From contig CM082591.2 in NCBI GenBank assembly GCA_040954595.2, positions 9,920,001-9,984,000 of the forward strand: a stretch of 64,000 nucleotides of DNA, read 5' to 3'. Position numbers and translations under genes: made by a program. This DNA is from Balanoglossus misakiensis. Lineage: Eukaryota; Hemichordata. The number at the start of each line of letters is the position of its first letter. Position 1 is the first letter of the stretch. This document shows positions 59,052 through 64,000 of the stretch, piece after piece. The notes under the pieces are model-generated. The model was not told where the DNA came from. It ran no database searches and was given only the letters and a program-made list of their open reading frames with translations.

Positions 59052-61564
59052 CAAAGAAGACATCAAAAGGGAGAGAATGATAGAATGGTCAATGTGTGAA
59101 AAGTTAAGATACGTAAAGTGGCCGGGTTCAACATTAACTCATCGACTTCATATCGTCTTCATGCCATGGTTTTTGCCTGCCCTGAAAGTTCTTGTCGTTG
59201 CAGAAATGGTTTTGACAGAAAGAATTTAGTCTTCCGGGATGTTTGTGATTATTTGAACACCAGACAATACAATGCAACCTTGACTTCCAAAATACTTACC
59301 GGCATTGCATTATCTTACCATGGTTAGGCCTACAGTGAACAAATTTTCAACAATATTTTCTGAGTTACCGCTGATATTTGTTTTGTAGTATGGATATTAA
59401 ATTATACATCCCGATACAAAACAGAATGTTATAGAATCCTTCCTGAGTGATATTGAAAAAATTACCGGAATGCTACCGCCTAATCTATGGTTAGGGTTAT
59501 TGCTATTATTTTATATCAGTAATCGACTTTGTGTATATCAATGTCATTTTCATAACGAAAATGAACTCGAGTCTAATGTAAACGTTACGAATTGATCGAA
59601 AGGCGCTCTGATGAATGTTAACACGAGTGCGCAGTGACAAGACATGCATCGTGCGTGACAGTGACAACAGTTCCTATAGAGCAGTTAAAAAATAAACCGG
59701 CCGTCCGGAAATTTATCAGCTATATTTTTTTTTATTTAGTCACGTTTTCCCTGTTGCATGCTATTAGTTCAGGGGCCAGTTTTAGCAGTGCTCTATTGAG
59801 TACTTTCGTATTGATGGATTGATCTCTCGTCCAATCAGAATGGCGGATGGTAGCATGATCCGACATATTGCGGATTACAATAGGGCTTCCTCATACAGGT
59901 CAGAACGGAGAGGTCATTCCTTTTATTTTAGGACGTCTCAGCTCCTTTGTCTTTTCTGTTATAGTGTTAAAGAAATCAAACGGTTTTGTTTTGGCCGGTA
60001 AACACCGATGGATTAACTCTTAAGTCCATCGTGCATCCAAACGCAGTCGAGTCGGTTTGGTCATTGTTTATGCGACAGTAAATGCCAAATGTGACAGAAG
60101 CATCATATTAAATGAGATAGAATACACAAACAAACAAACATACGAATAAACAAACAGGCAAACAAACAAACAAACAACCATTAGGGACTGTTCAGAATTT
60201 ACTTCCAAGTTGGGGATGGAGGATTTTTTATTTTCCTGGTGATTTTTTTCCATGGTCTCCCCTAGTAAATTGTGGAGGAAATATGTGGTCCCTCCTTAAA
60301 TTTCCTGGGGATTTTCCATGGTCCCCCTATTGTGACTTTTATGTCTAGTCTCCCCTAATTTGTCTTGGAGAAAATGGGTGGTCTCCCCCTCTGAAAATTC
60401 TCCGCCCCCTGGAAGTAAATTCTGAACAGTCCCTTATTAAAGCCAACAGCTAGCACCCTGGCTTCTCTGCCAGAGGAGCGATAACATCGACAAAATGCAG
60501 ATACACAAGAAATGAGCACTTTATTCCACAAGTGAAGTAGTCTGTTCCCTGCCCCATTCCCACCGCTGGCTGCGCCCTTTAGCGTAGCGCCGATGGCAGT
60601 GGGAATGGGGCAGGGGACCAGACTACAAGTGAAGAACCCCAGTAACAGACGTAACGAACAAACAAACTACATGTACTAACAACAAAGCAAGAAATGTGTC
60701 AAGCGTCGTCAAAGAAAACGAAAAAGTTCTAGCATGGTTGGTAAAAGTTATTGGTAGAAAACGAATAGGGCCTTCTACAAATGACGTCTCAGACCCGCAA
60801 ACGCCACCAGAACACAAAACACATGCACAGAACAGTTTAAGCCGGTTGTTGTATGGAGCAGCAATAATCTGCGGTTGGGCCGTCGTAGATTTTCGCTGGT
60901 GGTGAAAATAAATAAAACACGATCGATGTTCGATTTATTCCAGATCACATGCGTTTACGGCCAGGAGAGAGCATAAAAGTCTTCAAATAACCATGTGGTG
61001 GCGCACTTTTTCCGATTGGCTGTATTTCAATTTGTTCGTGGTAAATTAATTTTGTGGAGGTGACCGGCACTGAAGCTCTTAGCTAGGATGAGGTGGGATG
61101 GAAAAATGCCCCATTTTAGCTGTTTTAAAATATACGACTATTTATAGACAAAAGGAAAATAAAACAAGCGCAAAAACATACCAAACCTAGTTTTATTAAT
61201 TAAAAACAAAATTGCTGAGTAAAGGTTTTCATGTGGGCATTCACTTTGAACTTGCTAAATTAATTTAAAGAGACAAAGTCGCTCTCTCTTTGTCCTTTTG
61301 CGATGATAGAATGCTTGCTTGAAGTCTCTCGTGCAATAAATGATGTCGATTCATACATGTATGGATGGTGTATAGGTAGTCGGAATTTACATGTCTTTGC
61401 CACGACCAAACCAACAACACGTAAAATCAAAGTTTGGATCATGAAATCGAGTTTTGTTACAGTCTAGAATTTCATGCCACCCCTTATGGTCATATTATTC
61501 TTGGTAGGCAAAAGTGACAAGTAGTCAAGTTTCAACACAGGCAACATTTTTTACAAACAAACCA
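59052..61564. repeat. 2.5-kb array unit R4
   Basis: MITE at 60184-60433 and hairpin element at 60538-60624. Private changes include GCAGAAATGG and TTGCGGATTAC. Confidence 0.95.
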
Positions 61565-64000
61565 CAAAGAAGACATCAAAAGGGAAAGAATTATAGAATG
61601 GTCAATGTGTGAAAAGTTAAGATACGTAAAGTGGCCGGGTTCAACATTAACTCATCGACTTCATATCGTCTTCATGCCATGGTTTTTGCCTGCCCTGAAA
61701 GTTCTTGTCGTTGCAGAAGTGGTTTTGACAGAAAGAATTTAGTCTTCCGGGATGTTTGTGATTATTTGAACACCAGACAATACAATGCAACCTTGACTTC
61801 CAAAATACTTACCGGCATTGCATTATCTTACCATGGTTAGGCCTACAGTGAACAAATTTTCAACAATATTTTCTGAGTTACCGCTGATATTTGTTTTGTA
61901 GTATGGATATTAAATTATACATCCCGATACAAAACAGAATGTTATAGAATCCTTCCTGAGTGATATTGAAAAAATTACCGGAATGCTACCGCCTAATCTA
62001 TGGTTAGGGTTATTGCTATTATTTTATATCAGTAATCGACTTTGTGTATATCAATGTCATTTTCATAACGAAAATGAACTCGAGTCTAATGTAAACGTTA
62101 CGAATTGATCGAAAGGCGCTCTGATGAATGTTAACACGAGTGCGCAGTAACAAGACATGCATCGTGCGTGACAGTGACAACAGTTCCTATAGAGCAGTTA
62201 AAAAATAAACCGGCCGTCCGGAAATTTATCAGCTATATTTTTTTTTATTTAGTCACGTTTTCCCTGTTGCATGCTATTAGTTCAGGGGCCAGTTTTAGCA
62301 GTGCTCTATTGAGTACTTTCGTATCGATGGATTGATCTCTCGTCCAATCAGAATGGCGGATGGTAGCATGATCCGACATATTGCGTATTACAATAGGGCT
62401 TCCTCATACAGGTCAGAACGGAGAGGTCATTCCTTTTATTTTAGGACGTCTCAGCTCCTTTGTCTTTTCTGTTATAGTGTTAAAGAAATCAAACGGTTTT
62501 GTTTTGGCCGGTAAACACCGATGGATTAACTCTTAAGTCCATCGTGCATCCAAACGCAGTCGAGTCGGTTTGGTCATTGTTTATGCGACAGTAAATGCCA
62601 AATGTGACAGAAGCATCATATTAAATGAGATAGAATACACAAACAAACAACATACGAATAAACAAACAGGCAAACAAGCAAACAAACAACCATTAGGGAC
62701 TGTTCAGAATTTACTTCCAAGTTGGGGATGGAGGATTTTTTATTTTCCTGGTGATTTTTTTCCATGGTCTCCCCTAGTAAATTGTGGAGGAAATATGTGG
62801 TCCCTCCTTAAATTTCCTGGGGATTTTCCATGGTCCCCCTATTGTGACTTTTATGTCTAGTCTCCCCTAATTTGTCTTGGAGAAAATGGGTGGTCCCACC
62901 CCCTCTGAAAATTCTCCGCCCCCCTGGAAGTAAATTCTGAACAGTCCCTTATTAAAGCCAACAGCTAGCACCCTGGCTTCTCTGCCAGAGGAGCGATAAC
63001 ATCGACAAAATGCAGATACACAAGAAATGAGCACTTTATTCCACAAGTGAAGTAGTCTGTTCCCTGCCCCATTCCCACCGCTGGCTGCGCCCTTTAGCGT
63101 AGCGCCGATGGCAGTGGGAATGGGGCAGGGGACCAGACTACAAGTGAAGAACCCCAGTAACAGACGTAACGAACAAACAAACTACATGTACTAACAACAA
63201 AGCAAGAAAAGTGTCAAGCGTCGTCAAAGAAAACGAAAAAGTTCTAGCATGGTTGGTAAAAGTTATTGGTAGAAAACGAATAGGGCCTTCTACAAATGAC
63301 GTCTCAGACCCGCAAACGCCACCAGAACACAAAACACATGCACAGAACAGTTTAAGCCGGTTGTTGTATGGAGCAGCAATAATCTGCGGTTGGGCCGTCG
63401 TAGATTTTCGCTGGTGGTGAAAATAAATAAAACACGATCGATGTTCGATTTATTCCAGATCACATGCGTTTACGGCCAGGAGAGAGCATAAAAGTCTTCA
63501 AATGACCATGTGGTGGCGCACTTTTTCCGATTGGCTGTATTTCAATTTGTTCGTGGTAAATTAATTTTGTGGAGGTGACCGGCACTGAAGCTCTTAGCTA
63601 GGATGAGGTGGGATGGAAAAATGCCCCATTTTAGCTGTTTTAAAATATACGACTATTTATAGACAAAAGGAAAATAAAACAAGCGCAAAAACATACCAAA
63701 CCTAGTTTTATTAATTAAAAACAAAATTGCTGAGTAAAGGTTTTCATGTGGGCATTCACTTTGAACTTGCTAAATTAATTTAAAGAGACAAAGTCGCTCT
63801 CTCTTTGTCCTTTTGCGATGATAGAATGCTTGCTTGAAGTCTCTCGTGCAATAAATGATGTCGATTCATACATGTATGGATGGTGTATAGGTGGTCGGAA
63901 TGTACATGTCTTTGCCACGACCAAACCAACAACACGTAAAATCAAAGTTTGGGTCATGAAATCGAGTTTTGTTACAGTCTAGAATTTCATGCCACCCCTT
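61565..64000. repeat. 2.5-kb array unit R5, cut by the window end
   Basis: MITE at 62696-62948 with an interrupted C run (GGTCCCACCCCC), and hairpin element at 63053-63139. The unit is incomplete only because the window ends. Confidence 0.95.

Larger units (their letters stand above)
50965..64000. repeat. Right block of 2.5-kb tandem array
   Basis: Same unit and orientation as the left block. It begins mid-unit at TTGGCTGTATTTC directly after a truncated satellite monomer (ACCAAACACTC). Anchors at 51514, 54027, 56540, 59052 and 61565 give 2512-2513 bp spacing, more uniform than on the left. Block-specific variants such as GGTCTCCCCCTCTG in the MITE and CAAATAACCATG show that the right copies form their own subfamily. 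The array continues past the window end. Confidence 0.97.

Overview
The window looks like repeat-dominated, gene-poor DNA from an animal nuclear genome. The signs are AT-rich sequence, no long open reading frame, short exon-like blocks with animal-type splice sites and TACTAAC-like branch points, several miniature inverted-repeat transposons (MITEs), a LINE 3' end, and two satellite families. Frequent ACATGTA words and hairpin-tipped AT-rich dispersed repeats fit a marine invertebrate, possibly a hemichordate or lancelet. That last point is a guess from texture; no protein was recognised that would fix the species.

Layout. 1-23453 is the left block of a head-to-tail tandem array with a unit of about 2.5 kb (nine units plus a partial tenth, entering from outside the window). 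23454-43872 is an island of non-array DNA. It starts with a CpG-type promoter-like stretch and an exon-like end, then two diverged copies (A, 24681 to about 30020; B, 31104 to about 34835) of a segment that carries two candidate exons. Clean transposon insertions distinguish A from B, each with its empty site preserved in the other copy. AT-rich decayed tandem repeats follow, then a LINE 3' fragment (40441-40745), a 50-bp minisatellite (41470-41999) and smaller direct duplications. 43873-50964 is an 82/86-bp satellite of about 84 monomers organised into higher-order repeats. 50965-64000 is the right block of the same 2.5-kb array, leaving the window still in the array.

Each 2.5-kb unit carries a 250-256 bp Harbinger-like MITE (TTA target duplication) and an 87-bp near-perfect hairpin element. 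Both are at the same place in every complete unit, so both inserted before the array was amplified. The short open frames in the unit mostly lack ATG starts and resemble nothing known, so they are not called as genes.

The best candidates for real biology are the duplicated small exons at 24722, 25724, 31146 and 32397, with the upstream CRE/octamer region at 23.6-23.9 kb. The best structural finds are the higher-order organisation of the 82/86-bp satellite and the way the 2.5-kb array resumes after the island with 1053 bp of unit phase missing.
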